64,000 nucleotides of DNA from an uncultured Polaribacter sp. (lineage in GTDB: Bacteria > Bacteroidota > Bacteroidia > Flavobacteriales > Flavobacteriaceae). Positions 1 to 7,443 of this stretch are shown in pieces. Where the stretch lies: the NCBI RefSeq assembly GCF_947503875.1, contig NZ_CANNFH010000003.1:124001-188000 (forward strand). Direction: 5' to 3'. The notes beneath the pieces were generated by a model. The model saw only the letters and a list, made by a program, of their open reading frames with translations. It had not been told where the DNA came from and ran no database searches. The position numbers and the translations under genes were made by a program. Position 1 is the stretch's first letter; each line of letters begins with the position of its first letter.

Positions 1-1
1 A

Positions 2-1117
2 GCCATGGTAAATTCTTATGAAGAATGGATAGATTTATATAAAAAATTAATTCACTGGGAGTTAGAGTTAGAAAATATTAGCGACCCTGGAATGTTAGGT
101 ATTTTAGAATCTCAAAAACAAGAAGCAAACTCTCAATTTTTTAAATTCATCAAAAAGAATTACGAAGATTATTTAACAGCTCCTGATAAACCAACTTTTT
201 CGCATACTTTGTTTAAAGATTATGTGGTTCCAGAACTAAGTAAAGACCAAGGTGTTTTATGGGTAGTTATAGATAATTTAAGATACGATCAATACCGTAT
301 TTTAGAACCTTTGTTAAATAATCATTACAAAAAAGAAGAAGAATACACCTATTTTTCAATTTTACCAACAGCAACGCAATATGCTCGAAATGCCATTTTC
401 TCTGGTTTAATGCCTTCAGAAATGGAAAAAAAACATCCTAATTTCTGGAAAAATGATACAGATGAAGGTGGTATGAATCTCTTTGAAAATGATTTTTTAT
501 CAGCCCAAATAAAACGACTTGGTTTAGATATTAAACACGAATATTATAAAATTTCTTCGCTTAAAAACGGAAAAGAATTAGCCAACAACTACAATGGTAC
601 AAAACAAAACGATTTAACTGCTATTGTGTATAATTTTGTAGATATTTTAAGCCATTCTAAAACAGAAATGGAAGTAATTAAAGAATTGGCTGGAGATGAT
701 AAGGCGTATAGAAGTTTAACTTTAAGCTGGTTTAAAAATTCACCTTTATTTGAAATTATACAAAAAGCACAAAGTTTGGGTCAAAAACTTATAATTACTA
801 CAGATCATGGTACTATTAATTGCAAAGCACCTTCAAAAGTAATTGGCGACAAAAACATCAGTTCTAATTTGCGTTACAAAACGGGTAGAAGTTTGTCTTT
901 TGAAGAGAAAGATGTGTATGCAGTTAGAAATCCAAAAGATATTTTTTTACCTACAATAGCCATGAACGCACCTTTTATTTTTGCTAAAGAAGATTTATTT
1001 TTTGCGTATCCAAACAACTTTAATCACTTTGTAAAATATTACAAAAACACTTACCAACATGGTGGGGTTTCTTTAGAAGAAATGATTATTCCTTGTGCGG
1101 TTTATAGTCCTAAATAA
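2..1117 (+). CDS. porX: PorX, type IX secretion response regulator, C-terminal PglZ part (5' end outside window)
   Basis: The reading frame is open to the window edge, so the N-terminal receiver domain lies upstream. The visible 370 residues are the PglZ/alkaline-phosphatase-like domain: VIDNLRYDQ (about residues 88-96), PTATQYAR (121-128), TTDHGT (265-270) and YQHGG near the C-terminus carry the Asp, Thr and His residues expected to bind metal. In the Bacteroidota, PorX joins a receiver domain to this domain and works with the kinase PorY and the sigma factor SigP to control type IX secretion genes. The neighbouring tsaE and ald-like genes match the usual flavobacterial context of porX. The family assignment is firm; the role comes from family knowledge. 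A generic PglZ response regulator is the alternative. Confidence 0.88.
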   Translation, partial: AMVNSYEEWIDLYKKLIHWELELENISDPGMLGILESQKQEANSQFFKFIKKNYEDYLTAPDKPTFSHTLFKDYVVPELSKDQGVLWVVIDNLRYDQYRILEPLLNNHYKKEEEYTYFSILPTATQYARNAIFSGLMPSEMEKKHPNFWKNDTDEGGMNLFENDFLSAQIKRLGLDIKHEYYKISSLKNGKELANNYNGTKQNDLTAIVYNFVDILSHSKTEMEVIKELAGDDKAYRSLTLSWFKNSPLFEIIQKAQSLGQKLIITTDHGTINCKAPSKVIGDKNISSNLRYKTGRSLSFEEKDVYAVRNPKDIFLPTIAMNAPFIFAKEDLFFAYPNNFNHFVKYYKNTYQHGGVSLEEMIIPCAVYSPK

Positions 1118-1141
1118 AAAGTCTTTTTAACTACATGAAGG

Positions 1142-1190
1142 AAATCCTATTTGAATCTTACATAAGGGAAGATTAAAATAGGATTTTTTT
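1142..1190 (+). terminator. Intrinsic terminator after porX
   Basis: AAATCCTATTT (1142-1152) pairs with AAATAGGATTT (1176-1186). The stem extends inward through an imperfect GAATCTT/AAGATTA pairing, and a T-run to 1190 follows. It starts 25 bases after the porX stop codon and faces the same way. Confidence 0.75.
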
Positions 1191-1207
1191 ACCATTAAAT
1201 TAGAAAA

Positions 1208-1438
1208 TTAAGTACGCTGTTTTTCTGAAGCTTTAAATTCAAAAAAGCCTTCAAAACTTAAATCCTCATCAATAGATTCCCAATGAATTCCAAAAGGAGA
1301 AAGCTCATAATTTTCTTTTTCTATTACACTAGCATTTTCAAGTTTTGGGAACCATTTTAAAGGTAAAGACTGCTCTACACCCTGCTTTGTTCTTAAAAAT
1401 ATCGAATTCTCATCAAACCAAATTTTCTGTATTTCCAT
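1208..1438 (-). CDS. DUF2442 domain protein
   Basis: A small acidic protein of 76 residues. It has the pattern of DUF2442 proteins: short beta-rich segments such as IWFDENSIFLRTKQG and a central LPLKWFPKLENAS, then a Trp-containing FGIHWESIDEDLSFEGFF close to the C-terminus. It begins four bases after the stop of the DUF4160 gene, so the two form a short operon. DUF4160 and DUF2442 genes often sit side by side. The pairing resembles a toxin-antitoxin layout, but I know of no proof of that function. It is complete here, whereas its partner is frameshifted. Confidence 0.75.
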   Translation of the reverse strand: MEIQKIWFDENSIFLRTKQGVEQSLPLKWFPKLENASVIEKENYELSPFGIHWESIDEDLSFEGFFEFKASEKQRT

Positions 1439-1442
1439 TAGA

Positions 1443-1677
1443 TTATGCGTTAAAATAATTATTCCAAGCTTTTATTATTAAATCTTTATTCTCATCAATT
1501 AAAGATTCAGCCAATTTTAAATCTTTACTTTTTACACCAACGTTTTTAATCCAAAGCATATCAATTACGTTAAATTTTGCTTCTCCATCGGCATTTTTAA
1601 CATGAACATGAATAGGTTTGTGTTCGTTTGAATAAAAAAAAGAAACGCAAACCAAAAGCTCTAAATAATGTAGGCAT
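1443..1677 (-). pseudogene. DUF4160 family gene with a +1 homopolymer frameshift
   Basis: Downstream codons give the typical DUF4160 core FFYSNEHKPIHVHVKNADGE and run to a stop at 1443, but the only in-frame start is a TTG at 1655, inside the conserved region. A normal family start, ATG at 1677 followed by PTLFRAFGLRFFF, lies in another frame. The frames meet in a run of eight Ts (minus strand, 1634-1641). Removing one T joins them into a continuous 77-residue protein of the usual family length. The gene is therefore either broken, phase-variable through the homopolymer, rescued by slippage, or affected by a sequencing error. The function of the family is unknown. Confidence 0.8.
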
Positions 1678-1758
1678 AAGTTTATTTTGTTCTACAATTT
1701 ACAAAAAAAAAAAAGGATTCTATAATTAATATCAACAACAATAATCGTTAGCATTTCT

Positions 1759-1766
1759 TACTTTTG
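1759..1766 (+). promoter_or_regulatory. Candidate -7 promoter element for tsaE
   Basis: TACTTTTG matches the Bacteroidota -7 consensus TAnnTTTG and ends 16 bases before the tsaE ATG. I could not identify a good -33 TTG. Confidence 0.5.
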
Positions 1767-1782
1767 TTTTTTTTTTATAGAC

Positions 1783-2196
1783 ATGAACAAAAACTACACG
1801 TTAGAAAATTTACCAGAAATTGCCTCTGAGTTAATACAAACTGTAAAAAACAAAACCTTATTGTTTTACGGAGAAATGGGCGTGGGTAAAACTACACTCA
1901 TCAAAGAAATTTGCAAACAATTGGGCGTTTTAGATAACATCTCCTCTCCTACTTTTTCTTTGGTAAATGAATATGAAACCTCAAAACAAGAAAAAGTTTT
2001 TCACTTCGATTTTTATAGAATCGAAGATGAAAACGAAGCTTTAGACATGGGAATTGAAGATTATCTCTATAATAATGCTTGGTGTTTAATTGAATGGCCA
2101 CAAAATGTAGAAAATTTATTACCTTTAGATGCTGTTGAAATTCATCTAACAACATTAGAGAACAGTAAACGTAACATTCAACTAAAATATACCTAA
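1783..2196 (+). CDS. tsaE: TsaE, ATPase for tRNA t6A synthesis
   Basis: This 137-residue protein is the ATPase that supports N6-threonylcarbamoyladenosine formation at A37 of ANN-reading tRNAs, together with TsaB, TsaC and TsaD. Walker A is GEMGVGKTT (residues 30-38), followed by SSPTFSLVNEY and the FHFDFYRI motif typical of TsaE; WCLIEWP near residue 100 is the usual C-terminal signature. The length is normal. The partner enzyme TsaC is encoded in the same window at 61280-61897. It is co-directional with the ald-like gene, five bases downstream, so the two are probably co-transcribed. Confidence 0.93.
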   Translation: MNKNYTLENLPEIASELIQTVKNKTLLFYGEMGVGKTTLIKEICKQLGVLDNISSPTFSLVNEYETSKQEKVFHFDFYRIEDENEALDMGIEDYLYNNAWCLIEWPQNVENLLPLDAVEIHLTTLENSKRNIQLKYT

Positions 2197-2201
2197 AAAT
2201 A

Positions 2202-3398
2202 ATGAGTCAATTTTCTCCATTTAGCAAAGAAGAATTAATTCCGCAAGAAGAAAAGTTAGAAATTAAAAAGCAAAAAGGAGAACTATTTATTGGCTTGCCT
2301 AAAGAAACCTATTTAAGCGAAAAAAGAGTTTGTTTAACTCCAGACGCAGTTGCTGCTTTGTCTGCAAACGGCCATAGAATTGTAATAGAAACTGGCGCAG
2401 GAGATGGCGCAAATTTTACAGACAAAGAATATTCAGATGCTGGTGCAAAAATTTCTTATAATGTAGAAGAGGCTTTTAAATGCAATATTGTCTTAAAAGT
2501 TGCACCACCAACAGAAACAGAAATAGCATATCTAAATCCAAAAACCATTTTAATTTCTTCTTTGCAATTAAAAACACAATGCAAAAGCTATTTTGAAGCC
2601 TTAACAAAAAAGAAAATTACTGCCATTGCTTTTGATTATATTAAAGACGATCATAACTCTTACCCAATTGTAAAATCGTTAAGCGAAATTGCGGGTACAG
2701 CCTCTATGCTAATTGCAGGAGAATTAATGAGTGGCACTAATAAAGGAAACGGTTTGTTATTAGGTAATATTGGTGGTGTACCACCTACCAGTGTTGTAAT
2801 TTTTGGCGCAGGCACTGTAGGCGAATATGCCGCAAAAACTGCCATTGGCTTAGGTGCTAGGGTAAAAGTTTTTGACAATTCTATTAGTAAATTAAGAAAA
2901 TTACAAGACTGTTTAAGTTCGCCTATTTACACATCTACTTTACAACCAAAATCTATTCATAAAGCATTAATGCGTTGCGATGTTGCCATTGGCGCCGTTA
3001 GAGGTAAAAACAGGAGTCCTATTTGTGCTACAGAAGAAATGGTACAACGCATGAAAGAAGGCGCTATATTGGTAGATGTTGCTATAGACAGAGGTGGTTG
3101 TTTTGAAACCTCTAACGTAACCACCCACAAAACCCCAACTTTTGTAAAACATGGCGTAATTCACTATTGTGTGCCAAATATTCCTGCAAGATATTCAAGA
3201 ACTGCATCTGTTTCTATCAGTAATATTTTTACACCTTACCTTTTGCATATTGCAGATGAAGGCGGTTTTGAAAATACGGCAAGATTTGATAAAAGCTTAA
3301 GAAACGGAATGTATGCTTACCACGGAATTTTAACCAATAAAACCGTTGCCAATTGGTTTGATTTACCTTTTAGAGACATTAATCTATTATTCTTATAA
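2202..3398 (+). CDS. Alanine dehydrogenase paralogue lacking catalytic Lys75 and His96 equivalents
   Basis: 398 residues with an extra N-terminal segment of about 28 residues before the AlaDH/PNT fold. The NAD-binding domain (VVIFGAGTVGEYAA) and the VAIDRGGCFET segment with the conserved Asp are intact, and Arg15 is represented by R42. Aligned with canonical AlaDH, VKVKEP becomes LKVAPP, so Lys75 is Ala101. The FHF histidine (His96) is Gln122. The window's second copy at 7444-8532 keeps both residues. In the family these two residues bind and protonate the substrate, so alanine dehydrogenase activity is doubtful. It probably shares a transcript with tsaE. The fold is certain; the role is unknown. 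Confidence 0.85.
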   Translation: MSQFSPFSKEELIPQEEKLEIKKQKGELFIGLPKETYLSEKRVCLTPDAVAALSANGHRIVIETGAGDGANFTDKEYSDAGAKISYNVEEAFKCNIVLKVAPPTETEIAYLNPKTILISSLQLKTQCKSYFEALTKKKITAIAFDYIKDDHNSYPIVKSLSEIAGTASMLIAGELMSGTNKGNGLLLGNIGGVPPTSVVIFGAGTVGEYAAKTAIGLGARVKVFDNSISKLRKLQDCLSSPIYTSTLQPKSIHKALMRCDVAIGAVRGKNRSPICATEEMVQRMKEGAILVDVAIDRGGCFETSNVTTHKTPTFVKHGVIHYCVPNIPARYSRTASVSISNIFTPYLLHIADEGGFENTARFDKSLRNGMYAYHGILTNKTVANWFDLPFRDINLLFL

Positions 3399-3502
3399 TT
3401 TTTCAGGAGATAATTTTAATCTACTAATGCATTTCATATTCACATTTATAAAACTTTTTTAAATTTTTCTTACTTAAATTTAAATGCTAAGCAGCATTAA
3501 CT

Positions 3503-3510
3503 TAAATTTG
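3503..3510 (+). promoter_or_regulatory. Candidate -7 promoter element
   Basis: TAAATTTG matches TAnnTTTG and ends 17 bases upstream of the ATG at 3528. No clear -33 element was seen. Confidence 0.45.
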
Positions 3511-3527
3511 CAACTTAAATTATTACA

Positions 3528-3896
3528 ATGCTTGTAAAACGTATTTTTTATTATTTAATAGGTGTTTCTTTAGGTTCTGTAGGCGTATATTTTTTCTGGC
3601 AAAAGAAAAATGCTTCCTTTGATTATGGTATGGATGCTAGAACATTAAAAACCATTAGAATTAAAAAACGTTTATTTTCTAATGATGCTAAAACGTCAAT
3701 GAACCGTTTTGAATTGGACACTGCAAAAATTAGTACTATTTTAAAAACAGGCGATGTAGATTTTAGCAAAGGAAACCCAAGAAACAAACCTTGTGCAGAC
3801 TATTTTATTACAGGTAAAAAAGAATTAAAAAATATTAGTTTACTTGTAAAACGTTGCGATTCTTCTGCAACCATAGAAAAAGTGATGAAACAATAA
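3528..3896 (+). CDS. Small membrane-anchored protein, DUF4258-like
   Basis: 122 residues. An N-terminal hydrophobic stretch (FYYLIGVSLGSVGVYFFW, about residues 7-24) looks like an uncleaved signal anchor. The remaining soluble part is basic and contains TLKTIRIKKRLFSNDAKTSM and DVDFSKGNPRNKPCADYFITG. This resembles the DUF4258 proteins found beside ald in flavobacteria, but I am recognising a general pattern rather than a diagnostic motif. It has its own -7 element and a dispersed repeat immediately downstream. The function is unknown. Confidence 0.6.
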   Translation: MLVKRIFYYLIGVSLGSVGVYFFWQKKNASFDYGMDARTLKTIRIKKRLFSNDAKTSMNRFELDTAKISTILKTGDVDFSKGNPRNKPCADYFITGKKELKNISLLVKRCDSSATIEKVMKQ

Positions 3897-3910
3897 TTGT
3901 TTTTTTTGAA

Positions 3911-4070
3911 GCCATCCTGCCGGCAGGCAGGTTCCTGCTTTCCACTATATCTTTTTATGCCTGTTTATTTTTAACATCAGTTCTTATTAAAAGTTTCTTT
4001 ACTTCTAAACAAATACACTTAAACTACAGAAAAGCATAAAAAGGATGCCGTTTCAATCAGGGCTAAACCT
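3911..4070 (+). repeat. Dispersed hairpin element, copy 1
   Basis: It opens with a GC-rich palindrome (CCTGCCGGCAGGCAGG, 3916-3931). Then comes TTCCTGCTTTCCACTATATC with CTTTTTATGC, an AT-rich middle of about 70 bases, and the pairing arm GCATAAAAAGGATG, ending in GTTTCAATCAGGGCTAA. The same arrangement recurs at 15770-15852, 29468-29565 and 57691-57815. It fills the gap between two convergent genes. Confidence 0.7.
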
Positions 4071-4072
4071 GT

Positions 4073-4750
4073 TTATCTACTTTCTTGAGAATTTAAATAC
4101 CTTTCCTCTATTTTATCTACATTTTTAATGGTTTTCTTAACCCAATCGTAGTATAAAACCTCCTTTTCTTTGGTTGATAATTGCCAATCGATATTAGAAT
4201 TTCTTAATTTAGTAGTAACCTCCTGTAAAATAATAGCCACTGCAACAGAAATATTTAAACTCTCTGTAAAACCAACCATTGGTATTTTTAAAAATCCATC
4301 AGCATTTTCTAAAACATAATCAGAAACACCATCTGCCTCTACTCCAAATACAAAAGCAGATTTTTTGGTAATATCAAAATCTTGTAAAAGACAAGAATCG
4401 TTATGTGGTGTTGTTGCTATAATTTGGTAGCCTTTTTCCTTTAAATTATCCAAACAAATTTTGGTATTATCTCCATCTGTTTTATAACGTGTAGATGTTA
4501 TCCATTTTTGAGAACCCTTAGCCACATGCCTAGACACTTTATTGGTATATTTATTTTCAATAGCATGCACATCTTGCACACCAAAAATATCGCAGGTTCT
4601 AACTACTGCACTAGCATTGTGTGGCTGAAAAATATCTTCTAAAACCACAGTAAAATGTCTTGTCCTTTGTTCTAAAACAGTTTTAAAAAGATTTTTTCTT
4701 TTATCGGTAAGAAAACCCTCAAAATAAGTTAATAAATTAGCATCAATCAT
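4073..4750 (-). CDS. trmH: TrmH-family tRNA/rRNA 2'-O-methyltransferase (SpoU)
   Basis: 225 residues. The SPOUT motifs are clear: LEDIFQPHNASAVVRTCDIFGV (motif 1 with the conserved Asn and Arg), FVFGVEADGVS (motif 2), and KIPMVGFTESLNISVAVAIIL (motif 3, the knotted SAM-binding loop). An N-terminal extension beginning ANLLTYFEGFLTDKR precedes the fold, as in TrmH. The likely reaction is 2'-O-methylation of G18 in tRNA, but paralogues act on rRNA, so the substrate is inferred. It is transcribed divergently from the sirtuin gene and has a -7 element just five bases before its ATG. Confidence 0.87.
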   Translation of the reverse strand: MIDANLLTYFEGFLTDKRKNLFKTVLEQRTRHFTVVLEDIFQPHNASAVVRTCDIFGVQDVHAIENKYTNKVSRHVAKGSQKWITSTRYKTDGDNTKICLDNLKEKGYQIIATTPHNDSCLLQDFDITKKSAFVFGVEADGVSDYVLENADGFLKIPMVGFTESLNISVAVAIILQEVTTKLRNSNIDWQLSTKEKEVLYYDWVKKTIKNVDKIEERYLNSQESR

Positions 4751-4755
4751 AATTA

Positions 4756-4763
4756 CAAACTTA
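4756..4763 (-). promoter_or_regulatory. -7 promoter element for trmH, very close to the start codon
   Basis: Minus-strand TAAGTTTG fits TAnnTTTG and ends only five bases before the trmH ATG (4750). If used, the transcript would have almost no leader. Confidence 0.5.
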
Positions 4764-4805
4764 AAATTATTATTTTTATAAGCGATAGCGATTATAAAAA
4801 ATTAA

Positions 4806-5489
4806 ATGAAAAAAATAGTAATTTTAACAGGTGCAGGAATTTCTGCAGAAAGTGGCATACAAACTTTTAGAGATGCAGATGGTTTATGGGAAGGCCATGA
4901 TGTTATGGAAGTAGCCACACCAGAAGGTTTTGCGAACAATCCAGAATTGGTGTTAGATTTTTACAATCAACGCAGAAAACAATTACTAGAAGTAAAGCCA
5001 AATAAAGCACATTTTAATTTGGCAGAATTAGAAGATAATTTCGATGTAGAAATTATAACACAAAATGTAGACGATTTACATGAAAGAGCAAAAAGTACAA
5101 AAGTTACACATTTACATGGAGAACTTCTAAAAGTAAGAAGTACTGCTAATGAAAATGATATTAAAATCTGGGAAAAAGATTTAGTTTTAGGCGATTTATG
5201 TGAAAAAGGCAGCCAATTAAGACCTCATATAGTTTGGTTTGGAGAAATGGTACCTATGTTAGATAAAGCAATAGAAATAACTAAAACTGCAGATATTTTA
5301 GTAATTATTGGTACTTCTATGCAAGTATATCCTGCAGCTAGTTTGGTAAACTATGTAAAACCAAATACACCAATTTATTTTATAGATCCAAAACCTTCTG
5401 TCTCTAAATACGACTTTGAAAATTTAACCATTATAGATGACCTTGCTAGTGCTGGAACAGCTAAGTTGATTGAATTGTTAATGGCCTAA
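4806..5489 (+). CDS. cobB: SIR2-family NAD-dependent deacylase, class III type, without zinc cysteines
   Basis: 227 residues. GAGISAESGIQTFRD (9-23) binds NAD, TQNVDDLHE (85-93) and THLHGE (101-106, catalytic His104) form the core, and RPHIVWFGE (139-147) is the late sirtuin motif. The Y53-x-x-R56 pair in DFYNQRR is the residue pair known in class III sirtuins (SIRT5, E. coli CobB) for binding succinyl or malonyl lysine. The four zinc cysteines of most sirtuins are missing: the region between His104 and RPH is shortened and Cys132 is the only cysteine there. It is divergent from trmH. Confidence 0.9.
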   Translation: MKKIVILTGAGISAESGIQTFRDADGLWEGHDVMEVATPEGFANNPELVLDFYNQRRKQLLEVKPNKAHFNLAELEDNFDVEIITQNVDDLHERAKSTKVTHLHGELLKVRSTANENDIKIWEKDLVLGDLCEKGSQLRPHIVWFGEMVPMLDKAIEITKTADILVIIGTSMQVYPAASLVNYVKPNTPIYFIDPKPSVSKYDFENLTIIDDLASAGTAKLIELLMA

Positions 5490-5500
5490 TTAAAAATGTA

Positions 5501-5577
5501 AGATTTTTCGACTTCGTAAAACTTCTCTTAAAATGACAATGAATACAAATGTCATTTCAACCTTGTGGAGACATCTA
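5501..5577. repeat. Palindromic TGTCATTTC element, copy 1
   Basis: One arm reads AGATTTTTCGACTTCGT followed by AAATGACA (5501-5538); the other reads GTCATTTCAACCTTGTGGAG and ACATCT (5551-5576). They form an inverted pair. The outer end supplies the stop codon of the minus-strand gene ending at 5575. Further copies lie at 6107-6143, 9923-9960, 32905-33019 and 36867-36940. Confidence 0.75.
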
Positions 5578-6042
5578 AGAAATCAAATTATTAAAATACT
5601 CGTAAATTTCTCCTTTAGAAATGTTACTTCCTTTTTCTATCAAATCAAAAATTTCTGTATTTCTTTCTGAGTGATAAGGTTTGGTTCCTCTAAAAATTTC
5701 TACAGAATTATCCATAGGATTTTGCATTAACCACTCAAAACCTTTTTGCTCTAATAAATCAATATCCCAAGTAACTTTAATAGCAATTCTATGGATTTCT
5801 TCGCCTTCGCACTTAAATAAATTGGCAGATGTTTTAGAGAAATGCTCTACATATTTAGTTTTTGTTAAAACATCATCCCAAACTACATCAGAAAAAACAT
5901 TCATTTCTTCTTCTGCAACAGCTGGCTTTTCTGTTTTAATTTCATTCCATTCTTTAACATCTATACTTTGTGATGCCAAAAAGCGGGCAAATTCTTCGTG
6001 TAAGCTTTCAAATTGTTCTTTGGTTAATTGTCTGTATTTCAT
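5575..6042 (-). CDS. Conserved Bacteroidota protein, DUF6495-like
   Basis: 155 residues, soluble, acidic, with no signal peptide. It begins KYRQLTKEQFESLHEEFARF and contains FSDVVWDDVLTKTKYVEHFS, VTWDIDLLEQKGFEWL and GTKPYHSERNTEIFDLIEKG. I recognise it as a flavobacterial protein commonly found near rplI and tentatively call it DUF6495; no function is known to me. Its last codons (ATT TCT TAG) run into a dispersed palindromic repeat, which supplies the stop codon, so the C-terminus may have been trimmed or extended by repeat insertion. Confidence 0.65.
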   Translation of the reverse strand: MKYRQLTKEQFESLHEEFARFLASQSIDVKEWNEIKTEKPAVAEEEMNVFSDVVWDDVLTKTKYVEHFSKTSANLFKCEGEEIHRIAIKVTWDIDLLEQKGFEWLMQNPMDNSVEIFRGTKPYHSERNTEIFDLIEKGSNISKGEIYEYFNNLIS

Positions 6043-6056
6043 GGGCGCAATCTAAC

Positions 6057-6143
6057 TTCCCCAAAGGGGAAAATTTAATATCATTTCTAATGTTGATAGC
6101 AAAAGTAGATTTCTCAATTTCGCTACCATCGTTCAAAATGACA
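6057..6143. repeat. Short GC palindrome followed by TGTCATTTC element copy 2
   Basis: TTCCCC-AAA-GGGGAA (6057-6071) lies 15 bases upstream of the minus-strand start at 6042. AGATTTCTCAATTTCGCT ending in AAATGACA (6107-6143) is one arm of the dispersed palindromic element. A weaker opposite arm (TATCATTTCTAA, 6079 onward) may be present. Confidence 0.6.
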
Positions 6144-6179
6144 ATTTATATTTTTTCTTTCAAAAACTATCTTAAAATA

Positions 6180-6231
6180 AAAAGCTCGTTATTTCTAACG
6201 AGCTTTTCTAGTTTTAGAGTAAACTCTAAAA
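6180..6231 (-). terminator. Double hairpin terminator after rplI
   Basis: AAAAGCTCGTTA (6180-6191) pairs with TAACGAGCTTTT (6196-6207) around a 4-base loop. A second stem, TTTTAGAGT/ACTCTAAAA (6212-6231), lies between it and the rplI stop. The first hairpin is followed by Ts on the minus strand and is the likely end of the rpsF-rpsR-rplI transcript. Confidence 0.85.
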
Positions 6232-6242
6232 TAATTTTATTA

Positions 6243-6689
6243 CTACTCAGCAATAACTTCAAAAGTAATATCAGCAACTACTGTTCTGTGTAATCTTACA
6301 GAAGCATCGTATTTACCTAATCTTTTTACAGAACCACCAACAACTTTAATAAATTTCTTATCTATTGCTGTTCCTGCTTTTTCTAAAGCGTTTGCTAAAT
6401 CTATATTGTTTACAGAACCAAATAATTTGTCTCCTGAACCAGTTTTAGATGTAATCTTAATTTCGTAACCTTTAATTGTTTCTGCTAAACTAGTAGCGTC
6501 TTCAATTACTTTAGCCTCTTTATAAGCACGTTGCTTTAAGTTTTCTGCTAATACTTTCTTAGCAGAAGAAGTTGCTAAAACAGCTTGTCCTGTAGGTATT
6601 AAAAAGTTTCTACCATATCCGTTTTTAACGTCTACAACATCATCTTTAAATCCTAAATTTTCTACGTCTTGTCTTAATATCAATTCCAT
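6243..6689 (-). CDS. rplI: 50S ribosomal protein L9
   Basis: 148 residues, normal length. The N-terminal LRQDVENLGFKDDVVDVKNG and YGRNFLIPTGQAVLA segment is the L9 signature that binds 23S rRNA. A central helix and a C-terminal domain ending in LHRTVVADITFEV follow. It is the third gene of the rpsF-rpsR-rplI operon, 13 bases after rpsR, and is followed by a double hairpin. Confidence 0.97.
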   Translation of the reverse strand: MELILRQDVENLGFKDDVVDVKNGYGRNFLIPTGQAVLATSSAKKVLAENLKQRAYKEAKVIEDATSLAETIKGYEIKITSKTGSGDKLFGSVNNIDLANALEKAGTAIDKKFIKVVGGSVKRLGKYDASVRLHRTVVADITFEVIAE

Positions 6690-6702
6690 GTCTACGTCTT
6701 TA

Positions 6703-6999
6703 TTATTTTAGTAAATCACCAACATAAGGCATTAACGCTAAATGACGCGACCTTTTAATTGCCTGAGCAACTTTACGTTGATATTTTAATGATGTTCCTG
6801 TTAAACGTCTTGGTAAAATTTTACCTTGTTCGTTTACTAAATACATTAAGAAATCTGCATCTTTATAATCGATATATTTAATGCCTTTTTTCTTAAATCT
6901 ACAGTATTTAGCTTCTTTTTTAGTATCTATATCTAATGGCGTTAAATATCTAACGTCAGCAGATTTACCACCTTTTGCTTGTTGTTCTATTGATGCCAT
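6703..6999 (-). CDS. rpsR: 30S ribosomal protein S18
   Basis: 98 residues with the S18 core [20 protein letters not shown], then [42 protein letters not shown] and HLALMPYV. S18 forms a heterodimer with S6 on the platform of the 30S subunit; the S6 gene ends three bases upstream. The N-terminal 15 residues are longer than in E. coli S18, which is common in this phylum. Confidence 0.97.
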   Translation of the reverse strand: MASIEQQAKGGKSADVRYLTPLDIDTKKEAKYCRFKKKGIKYIDYKDADFLMYLVNEQGKILPRRLTGTSLKYQRKVAQAIKRSRHLALMPYVGDLLK

Positions 7000-7002
7000 T
7001 TG

Positions 7003-7344
7003 TTATTTTTTAATAGATTTAACACGTTCTCTTCTTTTTTCTGCCCAAGCAGCTGCATGTTTGTCTAATTTAACAGTTAAATAACGCATAACGCTATCAT
7101 CTCTTCTAAATTCTAACTCAAATGCAGAAATCTCTTCTCCAGCGATTTCAAAATCGAATAAATGGTAAAAACCACTTTTTTTCTTTTGGATTGGGTAAGC
7201 TAATTTTTTTAAGCCCCAATCTTCTTTAGCGACCATTTTAGCTCCTTTAGAAACTAAATAATCTTCGAACTTTTGTACTGTCTCCTTTATCTGAGTGTCA
7301 GATAAAACGGGATTCAATATGAAAACAGTTTCGTAATGATTCAT
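7003..7344 (-). CDS. rpsF: 30S ribosomal protein S6
   Basis: 113 residues. MNHYETVFILNPVLSD at the start, DWGLKKLAYPIQKKKSGFYH in the middle and RRDDSVMRYLTVKLDKHA at the end are the standard S6 pattern. It is the first gene of the operon with rpsR and rplI. In many bacteria the S6:S18 dimer binds a leader RNA of this operon. The 33-base leader implied by the -7 element at 7377-7384 is too short for a clear version of that structure, and I did not find one. Confidence 0.97.
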   Translation of the reverse strand: MNHYETVFILNPVLSDTQIKETVQKFEDYLVSKGAKMVAKEDWGLKKLAYPIQKKKSGFYHLFDFEIAGEEISAFELEFRRDDSVMRYLTVKLDKHAAAWAEKRRERVKSIKK

Positions 7345-7376
7345 AAATTAATAATTTAATGTTTATTTTAAGGGTG

Positions 7377-7384
7377 CAAATATA
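7377..7384 (-). promoter_or_regulatory. -7 promoter element for rpsF-rpsR-rplI
   Basis: Minus-strand TATATTTG fits the TAnnTTTG consensus exactly and ends 32 bases before the rpsF ATG. The -33 region is AT-rich without a clear TTG. Confidence 0.6.
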
Positions 7385-7443
7385 GTTACTTTTTAGCGAT
7401 TTACACTAAAAATTTAAAAATGTTTTTTTAGATAAAAAAAGAC

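Noticed and set aside
1208..1677. Calling the DUF2442/DUF4160 pair a toxin-antitoxin system
   Set aside because: Gene pairing and size fit, but I know of no experimental evidence for these families and one partner is frameshifted; left as an open possibility.
7345..7376. S6:S18 binding leader RNA before rpsF
   Set aside because: The leader implied by the -7 element is about 30 bases and shows no recognisable structure.
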